Assembly: GCA_027325115.1 (NCBI GenBank)
Contig: DAHWFG010000419.1
Location: 1 to 9,090 of the forward strand
DNA from: JAKBCQ01 sp021807585
GTDB lineage: Bacteria; Planctomycetota; Planctomycetia; Isosphaerales; Isosphaeraceae
Direction of reading: 5' to 3'
Length of the DNA: 9,090 nucleotides
Shown here piece after piece: positions 1 through 4,614 of the stretch (its first letter is position 1; every line of letters starts with the position of its first letter). Under the pieces are notes generated by a model. The model saw only the letters and a program-made list of their open reading frames with translations. It made no database searches and was not told the origin of the DNA. Both the position numbers and the translations under genes were made by a program.

Positions 1-13
1 TTTCTGGGTGTCT

Positions 14-166
14 ATGTTCTGGGGCGATGTTCTGGGGCGGGGTGTCTATGTTCTGGGGCGATGTTCTGGGGCGATGTTCTGGGGCTATGTTCTGGGGCGC
101 TATGTTCTGGGGCTATGTTCTGGGGCTATGTTCTAGGGCGATGTTCTAGGGCGATGTTCTGGGGCG
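14..166. repeat. Tandem array of eleven 13-bp units, ATGTTCTGGGGC(G/T)
   Basis: Eleven copies of a 13-bp unit can be read at 14, 27, 48, 61, 74, 87, 102, 115, 128, 141 and 154. They run head to tail except for an 8-nt spacer (gggtgtct) at 40-47 and a 2-nt spacer (ct) at 100-101. Positions 1-13 look like a degenerate copy. The last base alternates G or T, and units 9 and 10 carry TTCTAGGG instead of TTCTGGGG. Each unit has a GGGG run, so the strand is G-rich with regularly spaced G tracts. The unit length is not a multiple of three, so an in-frame reading would have a 39-nt period; one frame is closed by the TAG at 134-136. The array ends 15 bp before the ATG of the next, broken, gene. The left edge may continue outside the window. 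Function unknown. Confidence 0.95.
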
Positions 167-181
167 TTGGGGCATGCAGGT

Positions 182-504
182 ATGGAACCGTCTTGGAAAC
201 AGGCTGACGTCTTCCCGGTTATCGCCCATGTCATCGAGGCGGCATTCCGGGAGCACCAGCGCTTCATAACCGCCCAGGAAATAGCCACGCGGCTATTGCA
301 AGACCCCGAAGGACGTGTAACATCGTCGAGGCTGCGCGCGAGCAGCAGGAAGAGCAGCAGTCCCGCGATTGGCTGGCCAGCAACATGGTATCCTGGTTCA
401 GCCAACGCATCACGGTCGGCCAATCCGAGTGGGTGGGGGCGTTTGAACGAACCAAGATCAACGGGCTGTGGGCGTATAAGCCCAGCGATGCGGCCAATCG
501 TTAG
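182..504 (+). pseudogene. Frameshifted small gene, HTH-like N-terminal half, unknown function
   Basis: Two reading frames together make one plausible protein of about 107 residues. The frame from ATG 182 to about 316 encodes a helical segment containing ITAQEIATRLLQDPEGR, which looks like a helix-turn-helix or winged-helix unit. Beyond that point this frame turns into a Ser/Arg/Pro-rich shadow. Protein-like sequence resumes in another frame at 319 with NIVEAAREQQEEQQ, then LASNMVSWFSQRITVG and a Trp/Tyr-containing end, stopping at TAG 502-504. The change equals one missing base near 311-319. I see no slippery heptamer there, so programmed frameshifting is unlikely; a real lesion or a sequencing error fits better. 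A possible start at TTG 167 would add five residues. It lies 28 bp before the next gene in the same direction, so the two were probably co-transcribed. I do not recognise a named family. Confidence 0.65.
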
Positions 505-532
505 CGTGTAATGTGCAGCGGGAGGTCGATCG

Positions 533-955
533 ATGGGCTGGGTCTGGAACGTTTTGCTCTCCTTCAGCAACGAGGAGTTCTGGGAAGACGGCGAAGACGA
601 GGCCCGAGACACCTGCGAGGCGCTGGAGCGAATCAACCAGTGGATCCCGCACGGTAGCTTGGTCAGCTTGACGGGCCCTACCTACGACGATGATGCCGGG
701 TATGGGATGGACGCCAACCTGTACGGCGGCGGGTTCAAGAACTTCGACATCGAGGGCCTCATCGACGTGGTAAAGGCTCAGGCCTGGAAGGACCGGGCGA
801 AGGTCCAGTTGTGGGTGAAGGGAGCAGAGGAAGGCATGGGCGAAGACCCGTTCACCCTTATCAAACTCGGTCGGCGGCGCGCCAAGCAGCCGGTAAAGGC
901 TGTCTCTCAGTCCAAGCCCAGGGGCGGGACCAAGGGCAAAGGTCGCCGCGGCTAA
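533..955 (+). CDS. Hypothetical 140-aa protein with a basic C-terminal tail
   Basis: A complete reading frame from ATG 533 to TAA 953-955. The start is supported by GGGAGG at 520-525, seven bases upstream. The N-terminal part is aromatic and very acidic (residues 12-32 include NEEFWEDGEDEA). The middle is Gly/Tyr rich (around 50-68), followed by a mixed alpha/beta stretch with VQLWVKGAEEGMG near 91-103. From about residue 111 the tail becomes Lys/Arg/Gly rich and low in complexity, which may bind nucleic acid or be a flexible extension. There is no signal peptide and no membrane segment. I do not recognise the family. It follows the frameshifted gene at 182-504 and precedes an inverted repeat and a recombinase remnant, so it is probably cargo of, or a neighbour to, a decayed mobile element. 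An immunity or regulatory role is possible but nothing in the sequence shows it. Confidence 0.8.
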   Translation: MGWVWNVLLSFSNEEFWEDGEDEARDTCEALERINQWIPHGSLVSLTGPTYDDDAGYGMDANLYGGGFKNFDIEGLIDVVKAQAWKDRAKVQLWVKGAEEGMGEDPFTLIKLGRRRAKQPVKAVSQSKPRGGTKGKGRRG

Positions 956-965
956 CCAAACATTG

Positions 966-1031
966 CACCTGACCGCGGCGGCATTACGGCTTTTCGGAGT
1001 CCGTTATCTCACCGGCCCGCCGCGGCAGGTG
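966..1031. repeat. Bulged 15-bp inverted repeat beside the recombinase remnant
   Basis: CACCTGACCGCGGCGG at 966-981 pairs with CCGCCGCGGCAGGTG at 1017-1031; the match is perfect apart from one bulged A at 972. The 35-nt interior contains a second, shorter dyad, ACGG at 987-990 against CCGT at 1011 and before, around TTTTCGGAG. It sits 10 bp beyond the end of the tyrosine recombinase tail (minus strand). That position suits either a terminator-like structure for the recombinase or a recombination or terminal site of the element. No T tract follows on either strand, so I favour an element end, as inference only. Confidence 0.6.
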
Positions 1032-1041
1032 AACTTGATCG

Positions 1042-1187
1042 TTACAGAGTTCTCAAGAGAACTGCATCAGTCCTTTGTCTTCGCGCCAGGGCTTCTTCGG
1101 CTCATCCTCCTTGACCTCGCAGTTGGCTAGCGCCTTGGCCTTCATCTCCAGGTCCACTTCCGCGTACACGTTGGTCGTCTCCAGAGC
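1042..1187 (-). pseudogene. Tyrosine recombinase/integrase, C-terminal remnant
   Basis: Read on the minus strand, about 48 codons match the C-terminus of phage-integrase-type tyrosine recombinases: LETTNVYAEVDLEMKAKALA, a charged linker, then PWREDKGLMQF. The catalytic Tyr of the T-T-x-x-Y motif is the codon at 1164-1166. Upstream of the LETTN segment (above 1184) the expected G-H box is absent, the sequence no longer fits the family, and the frame closes at 1218-1220, so the catalytic Arg/His residues are all missing. At the other end the frame meets TGA at 1053-1055, but skipping a duplicated TC restores LRTL followed by TAA at 1042-1044, the kind of ending expected after GLMQF. The gene is therefore truncated and also frameshifted. 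Family assignment is confident, but the subgroup (single integrase or a multi-recombinase transposon) cannot be told from this much. Confidence 0.8.
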
Positions 1188-1461
1188 GCAAATCGCAGAC
1201 ACCCAGAAATTGGCAGGTTACCGAACCCCTCTATTGATTCGTGTAAACCCGGGATTAGTATGAGGTTAGATCTTAGCTCGCCCTTCGGCCCATCATAATT
1301 CGGGCCCCTCGGTTGTCTTCGTGCGGCGTGCTCGTGATCGGCGGGTACAAGCGGGGCCGAGGGTTTTGATGTCGGATTGGCGGATTCAGGTTTCCGATTC
1401 GAGGTTCTTTTGGGGTTGGAGTCCGCGTCCCTGACGGGCGAATGCGTTAGCTTGTCCGGGG
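1188..1461. other. Intergenic stretch with no supported gene
   Basis: No reading frame here has convincing protein character on either strand; the minus frame spanning 1142-1555 is Arg/Ser/Pro-rich and shadow-like. A loose inverted repeat, CCCTCGG near 1305 against CCGAGGG near 1358, is followed by TTTT, but its loop is over 40 nt and it is not convincing as a terminator. The stretch holds the junction between the decayed element on the left and the conserved rplU region on the right. Confidence 0.6.
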
Positions 1462-1491
1462 TTGATCTATTGATCCTTGATCGTCTTGATC
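1462..1491 (+). repeat. Cluster of four TTGATC hexamers upstream of rplU
   Basis: Exact TTGATC copies start at 1462, 1470, 1477 and 1486, that is 7 to 9 bp apart. The cluster ends about 22 bp before the candidate -35 of rplU. It could be a set of protein-binding half sites, or simply local overuse of GATC, which is common in this genome. No regulator can be named. Confidence 0.55.
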
Positions 1492-1512
1492 CTGATTTTT
1501 CGCGTGAAGGCT

Positions 1513-1540
1513 TTTCCAATCGGCCTCGACTCGGTATATT
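1513..1540 (+). promoter_or_regulatory. Candidate sigma70-type promoter for rplU
   Basis: TTTCCA at 1513-1518 (4 of 6 to TTGACA), a 16-nt spacer, and TATATT at 1535-1540 (5 of 6 to TATAAT). Transcription would start near 1547, giving a leader of about 50 nt before the ATG at 1596. It is the best match in the region, but planctomycete promoter consensus is not certain. Confidence 0.4.
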
Positions 1541-1595
1541 GGTGTTTTCGCGCAAAACACGGCGATGAACGTTTTGAATCGGGAGTTTCGTGTCG

Positions 1596-1916
1596 ATGTA
1601 TGCGATTTTTGAGGATGGAAGCCATCAATTTCGGGTTCAAGAGGGAGATCGGGTGACGCTCGATCGCCGCGACGGCGTTCCGGGAGATCTCGTCGAGTTC
1701 GACAAGATCTTCTTGATCGCGGGACGAGACGGCGATCCGCTGCTCGGCGCCCCGACGGTCCCCGGCGCCAAGGTGACCGCGCGCATCGAACGACAGTTTC
1801 GCGGCAAAAAGATCATCATCCAAAAGTTCCGCAGGCGTAAGAACGTGCGACGTCGCCGCGGACACCGGCAATACCACACCGCGGTCAAAATCGAGAGCGT
1901 CGTCGTCCCCGTCTAA
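1596..1916 (+). CDS. rplU: 50S ribosomal protein bL21
   Basis: Encodes ribosomal protein bL21, which binds 23S rRNA in the large subunit. The 106-residue product opens with MYAIFEDG and continues with HQFRVQEGDRVTLDR, typical of the family. It then has the conserved basic segment GKKIIIQKFRRRKN and the RGHRQYHTAVKIESV end. Length is close to the usual 103. I chose ATG 1596: GGGAG at 1581-1585 lies ten bases upstream, and the family begins MYAI; the in-frame GTG at 1590 would be only four bases from that site. bL21 is commonly followed by rpmA (bL27), but here the next gene is prmC in the opposite direction, so rpmA must be elsewhere. Identity is certain; the exact start is very likely. Confidence 0.97.
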   Translation: MYAIFEDGSHQFRVQEGDRVTLDRRDGVPGDLVEFDKIFLIAGRDGDPLLGAPTVPGAKVTARIERQFRGKKIIIQKFRRRKNVRRRRGHRQYHTAVKIESVVVPV

Positions 1917-1917
1917 A

Positions 1918-1963
1918 CGGGCTCGATCTCGATCTTAAGCCTTTTCAATATCGGGCTCGATCT
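1918..1963 (+). repeat. 12-bp direct repeat in the rplU/prmC convergent gap
   Basis: CGGGCTCGATCT occurs at 1918-1929 and again at 1952-1963, just after the rplU stop. The first copy can form a weak stem, GGCT at 1920-1923 with AGCC at 1938-1941, followed by TTTT, which might help end rplU transcription; four pairs is poor support. No strong bidirectional terminator is visible between these convergent genes. Confidence 0.5.
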
Positions 1964-2026
1964 TGATTTCAAGACGACCTTAAATAAGTATTCGATTGAT
2001 TCCGCAGTCGACCGACGGATGTGTTG

Positions 2027-2995
2027 TCACTTTCGTCGGGTCGCTCGGACGACGCGCGGCCGCCCGGCGTGATCGCGAATCGTGGGGGCGAGTTCGAATA
2101 CGTCCAGACGGTCGACGAGTCGTCTCACGGGATCTTCCTGGCTTGAACCGATTTCGAGGATCAGCCGACCTCCCGGTTTTAGTAACGCTCGCGCCGAATC
2201 GATCAACGGCTCAATGATGGAGAGTCCGTCGGGACCGCCGTCGAGCGCGATGAGGGGCTCAAAATCGCGTACCCCTTTTTCGAGCCCTGAGAGTTCGCAC
2301 GTAGAGATATAAGGGGGATTGGAAATGATCGCGTCGAACGGTTCTTCGTTCGCGACGGGGTCGAGCAGTGTCCCCTGACGGAACGTAACGCGGTCGGCGA
2401 GCTTGAGCGATTCGGCGTTGCCGCGGGCGATCTCGAGCGCCTCTGGACTGATGTCGATTGCGGTGAAAGAGACGCCTGGATGTCGGCTTGCGCACGCGAG
2501 GGCGAGGCAACCCGAGCCGGTACCGACATCGACCGCGCGGGGCTTGGCGATATCTTTCATCAGTTCTAGGAATGCGAGGACGACGAATTCCGAATCGGCG
2601 CGCGGGATCAAAACCGCGGGAGTAACCGTAAACGGGAGCGCGTAGAACTCTTTACGGCCGACGAGATAGGCGACTGGGGCGCCGTCGGCTCGGCGTCGTA
2701 CGAGGTCGCGGAAGGCGCTCCTGTCGGCTTCCCCGATCGTTTCCTCGTAATGCGTATAAAGTTTGACCCTGGGCCATTTGAGTGCGTGAGCCAAGAGCAC
2801 TTCGGCGTCGAGCCTGGGGCTTTCCGAGCCTTTTTTCTTGAGGAACTCGGACGTCCAAACGAGGAGTCGGCCGATCGTCCAACGATCGGGATCGGGATTC
2901 AGGGGAGGCGCCGCGGCGCCATCGCCCGGTGGTTCGGGGGCTTGATCGATCGTCGAGCCCTGTTTGGCGGCAGATCCTGGGGAATTATGGGGCAT
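2027..2995 (-). CDS. prmC: Peptide chain release factor N5-glutamine methyltransferase PrmC (HemK)
   Basis: S-adenosylmethionine-dependent enzyme that methylates the Gln of the GGQ motif in RF1 and RF2, in the cytoplasm. The 322-residue product has the N-terminal helical substrate-binding domain (about 38-115, ending VAYLVGRKEFYALPF), SAM motif I DVGTGSG at 156-162, an acidic residue in AIDIS near 181, and the catalytic NPPY motif at 226-229. It is longer than the usual 280 or so because residues 1-37 are a Pro/Gly/Ala-rich extension of low complexity; no later start fits well, and GAGAGA lies just ahead of the ATG at 2993-2995. It starts 36 bp after the stop of prfA, which encodes its substrate, so the two are almost surely co-transcribed. 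The family often has PRPETE where this protein has PRADSE near 131. Confidence 0.96.
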   Translation of the reverse strand: MPHNSPGSAAKQGSTIDQAPEPPGDGAAAPPLNPDPDRWTIGRLLVWTSEFLKKKGSESPRLDAEVLLAHALKWPRVKLYTHYEETIGEADRSAFRDLVRRRADGAPVAYLVGRKEFYALPFTVTPAVLIPRADSEFVVLAFLELMKDIAKPRAVDVGTGSGCLALACASRHPGVSFTAIDISPEALEIARGNAESLKLADRVTFRQGTLLDPVANEEPFDAIISNPPYISTCELSGLEKGVRDFEPLIALDGGPDGLSIIEPLIDSARALLKPGGRLILEIGSSQEDPVRRLVDRLDVFELAPTIRDHAGRPRVVRATRRK

Positions 2996-3031
2996 CGAGT
3001 CTCTCGCACGCCGAACGGCTTGGGCTTGAAG

Positions 3032-4099
3032 TCATAGATCGCCGAGTTGTTCGCGGCGATCGTGATCGATCAACGCGGAGGTCAACTCGTCGAGCTCTCC
3101 CAGCATGATGCGGTCCAGACAGTAAAGCGACAAGTTGATTCGGTGATCGGTCATGCGGTTTTGGGGAAAATTGTACGTGCGGATCCGCTGCGAGCGATCC
3201 CCCGAGCCGATCAACGAGCGTCGTTGGGTATCGCGTTGTTCACGGTTTTGCTCGCGAATTTGATCGTAAAGCCGACCGCGAAGGATCCGCATCGCCTTGG
3301 TTTTGTTTTTGTGTTGGCTGCGTTCGTCGCGGCAGTTGATTACAAGTCCCGAAGGGAGATGCGTGATCCTGACGCCGCTTTCGGTTTTGTTTTGATGCTG
3401 GCCGCCTGGCCCTCCCGACCGCATGACGTCGATTTGCAGATCCTCGGTGCGAATCTCGATTTCGACCTCCTCGGGTTCGGGGAGGACGGCGACGGTCGCC
3501 GCGGACGTGTGGATGCGGCCTTGTGTTTCGGTTGCGGGGACGCGCTGAACGCGGTGTCCGCCGCTTTCGAACTGCAAGCGACGAAACGCTCCCTCGCCCG
3601 AGATGCCGAACGAAGCCTCGCGAAAGCCGCCGAGTTCGGTCGGCGCGATTTCGAGAGTTTCAAACTTCCAACCCGAACGGTCGGCGTAACGTTGATACAT
3701 ATTGAAAAGGTCACGTGCGAATAAGGCGGCTTCGTCGCCGCCGGTTCCGGCGCGAATTTCGACGATCAGCGCGGCGTGATCGGCGCCGGCTTGACGATCG
3801 TAAAGGACATCGCGAAGCGCTTCGCCGATTCGCGCCTGTTCGGCGTTCAGCGAGGCGATCTCGGCCTCGGCGTATTCGCGCATCGACGGATCGGATTCGG
3901 CGGAAAGGAGCTGCTCGGCCTCGGCGATTTTGCGGCCAAGTTCGAGGTATTTGCCGTATGGAATCGCGAGTTTGGCGAGCGAGCCGCGTTCTTTGGCGAG
4001 CGCCGCGTACCGTGCGGGATCGACCGCGATCGAAGGATCCTCGAGCGCGGATTGGAGCTCGCCGAAGCGGCGGTAATCGGACTGAAGTCGCTCAAACAC
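3032..4099 (-). CDS. prfA: Peptide chain release factor 1 (RF1)
   Basis: RF1 recognises UAA and UAG in the ribosomal A site and triggers peptide release. The 355-residue protein is close to the usual 360. It has the N-terminal coiled helical domain, EIRAGTGGDEAALFARDLF around 114-132, the stop-codon-reading tripeptide PAT at 188-190 (the PxT that marks RF1; RF2 has SPF), and GGQ at 232-234 within SGGPGGQHQNKTESG. Next come the DERSQHKNK and YNFPQNRMTDHRINL blocks. The predicted start is GTG at 4097-4099, giving MFERL; no strong Shine-Dalgarno site is visible, only AAAGTGA nearby. It lies between rpmE (115 bp upstream, with a terminator-like hairpin between) and prmC (36 bp downstream), whose product methylates Gln234. 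Confidence 0.97.
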   Translation of the reverse strand: MFERLQSDYRRFGELQSALEDPSIAVDPARYAALAKERGSLAKLAIPYGKYLELGRKIAEAEQLLSAESDPSMREYAEAEIASLNAEQARIGEALRDVLYDRQAGADHAALIVEIRAGTGGDEAALFARDLFNMYQRYADRSGWKFETLEIAPTELGGFREASFGISGEGAFRRLQFESGGHRVQRVPATETQGRIHTSAATVAVLPEPEEVEIEIRTEDLQIDVMRSGGPGGQHQNKTESGVRITHLPSGLVINCRDERSQHKNKTKAMRILRGRLYDQIREQNREQRDTQRRSLIGSGDRSQRIRTYNFPQNRMTDHRINLSLYCLDRIMLGELDELTSALIDHDRREQLGDL

Positions 4100-4134
4100 G
4101 TGATCACTTTATGTCGATATCGGCTCGATCGAAC

Positions 4135-4166
4135 AAGAAGAAAAGGCGCGTCGGATCGAACGCGCC
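4135..4166 (-). terminator. Rho-independent-like terminator between rpmE and prfA
   Basis: On the minus strand GGCGCGT (4166-4160), an 8-nt loop and ACGCGCC (4151-4145) form a 7-bp stem followed directly by TTTTCTTCTT (4144-4135). It begins about 50 nt after the rpmE stop and ends 36 nt before the prfA start. It could separate the abundant rpmE message from the low-level prfA-prmC message, with partial readthrough. Confidence 0.6.
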
Positions 4167-4208
4167 GCGGCGGCGGTTGGATACGCGGAGGATCGTCGCC
4201 GCGGCGCG
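4161..4208 (-). promoter_or_regulatory. Perfect 12-bp inverted repeat overlapping the rpmE/prfA terminator
   Basis: CGCGCCGCGGCG at 4161-4172 and its exact reverse complement at 4197-4208 are separated by 24 nt. On the minus-strand transcript the upstream arm comes first and its partner covers the 5' arm of the terminator hairpin (4160-4166). Pairing of the 12-bp stem would therefore prevent the terminator from forming, an antiterminator-like layout. The sequence is GC-rich, so chance complementarity is possible, and the regulation is inference. Confidence 0.45.
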
Positions 4209-4214
4209 GATCGA

Positions 4215-4460
4215 TTAGACCGCGGCGGGCTCTTTCTCTTTGGTTTTTTTGGTTTTGCCGTAAGTGCCCTGGAATTTGCGGTTGAATTTATCGACCCGGC
4301 CCGCGGCGTCGACGAATTTGACCGACCCGGTGTAAAACGGGTGGCACTTCGAGCAGACTTCCACGGCGATCTTGGGTTTGGTGGCGCGCGTGTTGAACGT
4401 GTTACCGCAACCGCACGTTACGACGCATTCCACGTACTTGGGGTGAATTCCGTCTTTCAT
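4215..4460 (-). CDS. rpmE: 50S ribosomal protein bL31, zinc-binding form
   Basis: Encodes bL31, a small large-subunit protein that helps bridge to the 30S subunit. The 81-residue product begins MKDGIHPKYVECVVTCGCGN, as the family does, and has the zinc-binding set Cys16, Cys18, Cys36 and Cys39 (TCGCGN and CSKCHPFYTG), so it is the Cys-containing C+ form, not the zinc-free paralogue. A Lys-rich tail (about 69-77) makes it slightly longer than the usual 66-75. The ATG at 4458-4460 is the family start; no strong ribosome binding site precedes it. It has its own strong promoter (4560-4588), a leader hairpin (4488-4521), and a terminator-like structure after it. It is first in the set rpmE-prfA-prmC. 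Confidence 0.97.
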   Translation of the reverse strand: MKDGIHPKYVECVVTCGCGNTFNTRATKPKIAVEVCSKCHPFYTGSVKFVDAAGRVDKFNRKFQGTYGKTKKTKEKEPAAV

Positions 4461-4487
4461 GGTTTTATGTTCTTTCGTCGGACTGTT

Positions 4488-4521
4488 CCACGCCGGTGTG
4501 GCGATCGGCCGAGCGGCGTGG
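4488..4521 (-). promoter_or_regulatory. Leader hairpin upstream of rpmE
   Basis: CCACGCCG (4521-4514 on the minus strand) and CGGCGTGG (4495-4488) make an 8-bp perfect stem with an 18-nt loop inside the predicted 5' untranslated region, ending 27 nt before the rpmE ATG. The loop contains CGGCCG. Leaders that let bL31 control its own synthesis are known in other bacterial groups, so this is a candidate; it could also be a plain stabilising hairpin. Confidence 0.45.
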
Positions 4522-4559
4522 TAAACCGATTCGGTTGGTTGATCGCGTTAGAGTTCAGG

Positions 4560-4588
4560 ATTATAGCGAGCGGCTCGAAAAAGTCCAA
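4560..4588 (-). promoter_or_regulatory. Sigma70-type promoter for rpmE
   Basis: On the minus strand TTGGAC (4588-4583), a 17-nt spacer and a perfect TATAAT (4565-4560). Transcription would begin near 4553, leaving a leader of about 90 nt before the rpmE ATG at 4460. The AT-rich core is shared with the plus strand, where TTGATC at 4539-4544 and GATTAT at 4559-4564 could serve the divergent epimerase gene less well, so the two promoters may compete. Confidence 0.65.
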
Positions 4589-4614
4589 GAGCGGCGATTC
4601 CAAGGAAACACGAG

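Noticed and set aside
14..166. Possible CRISPR array
   Set aside because: Units are 13 bp and directly adjacent with no unique spacers; no cas genes are present.
304..325. Programmed ribosomal frameshift site in the broken gene
   Set aside because: No slippery heptamer or following stem is apparent at the frame change; a plain indel is simpler.
133..636. Minus-strand frame of 167 codons across the left block
   Set aside because: Composition is Ser/Arg/Pro-rich and it crosses the repeat array and two plus-strand genes that read as better proteins and have ribosome binding sites.
1300..1366. Terminator hairpin from CCCTCGG and CCGAGGG followed by TTTT
   Set aside because: Seven pairs with a loop of over 40 nt and no gene ending just before it on the plus strand.
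1142..1555. Minus-strand frame of 137 codons upstream of rplU
   Set aside because: Low-complexity Arg/Ser/Pro translation, out of frame with the recombinase tail and without recognisable motifs or a start signal.
3047..3724. Long plus-strand open frame of 225 codons
   Set aside because: It is antisense to prfA, whose product is unmistakable RF1; the plus translation has no family character.
3715..4285. Two overlapping plus-strand frames of about 168 codons, one extremely Arg-rich
   Set aside because: Both are antisense shadows of the prfA 5' end and of rpmE; the Arg richness comes from the GC-rich codon pattern of the opposite strand.
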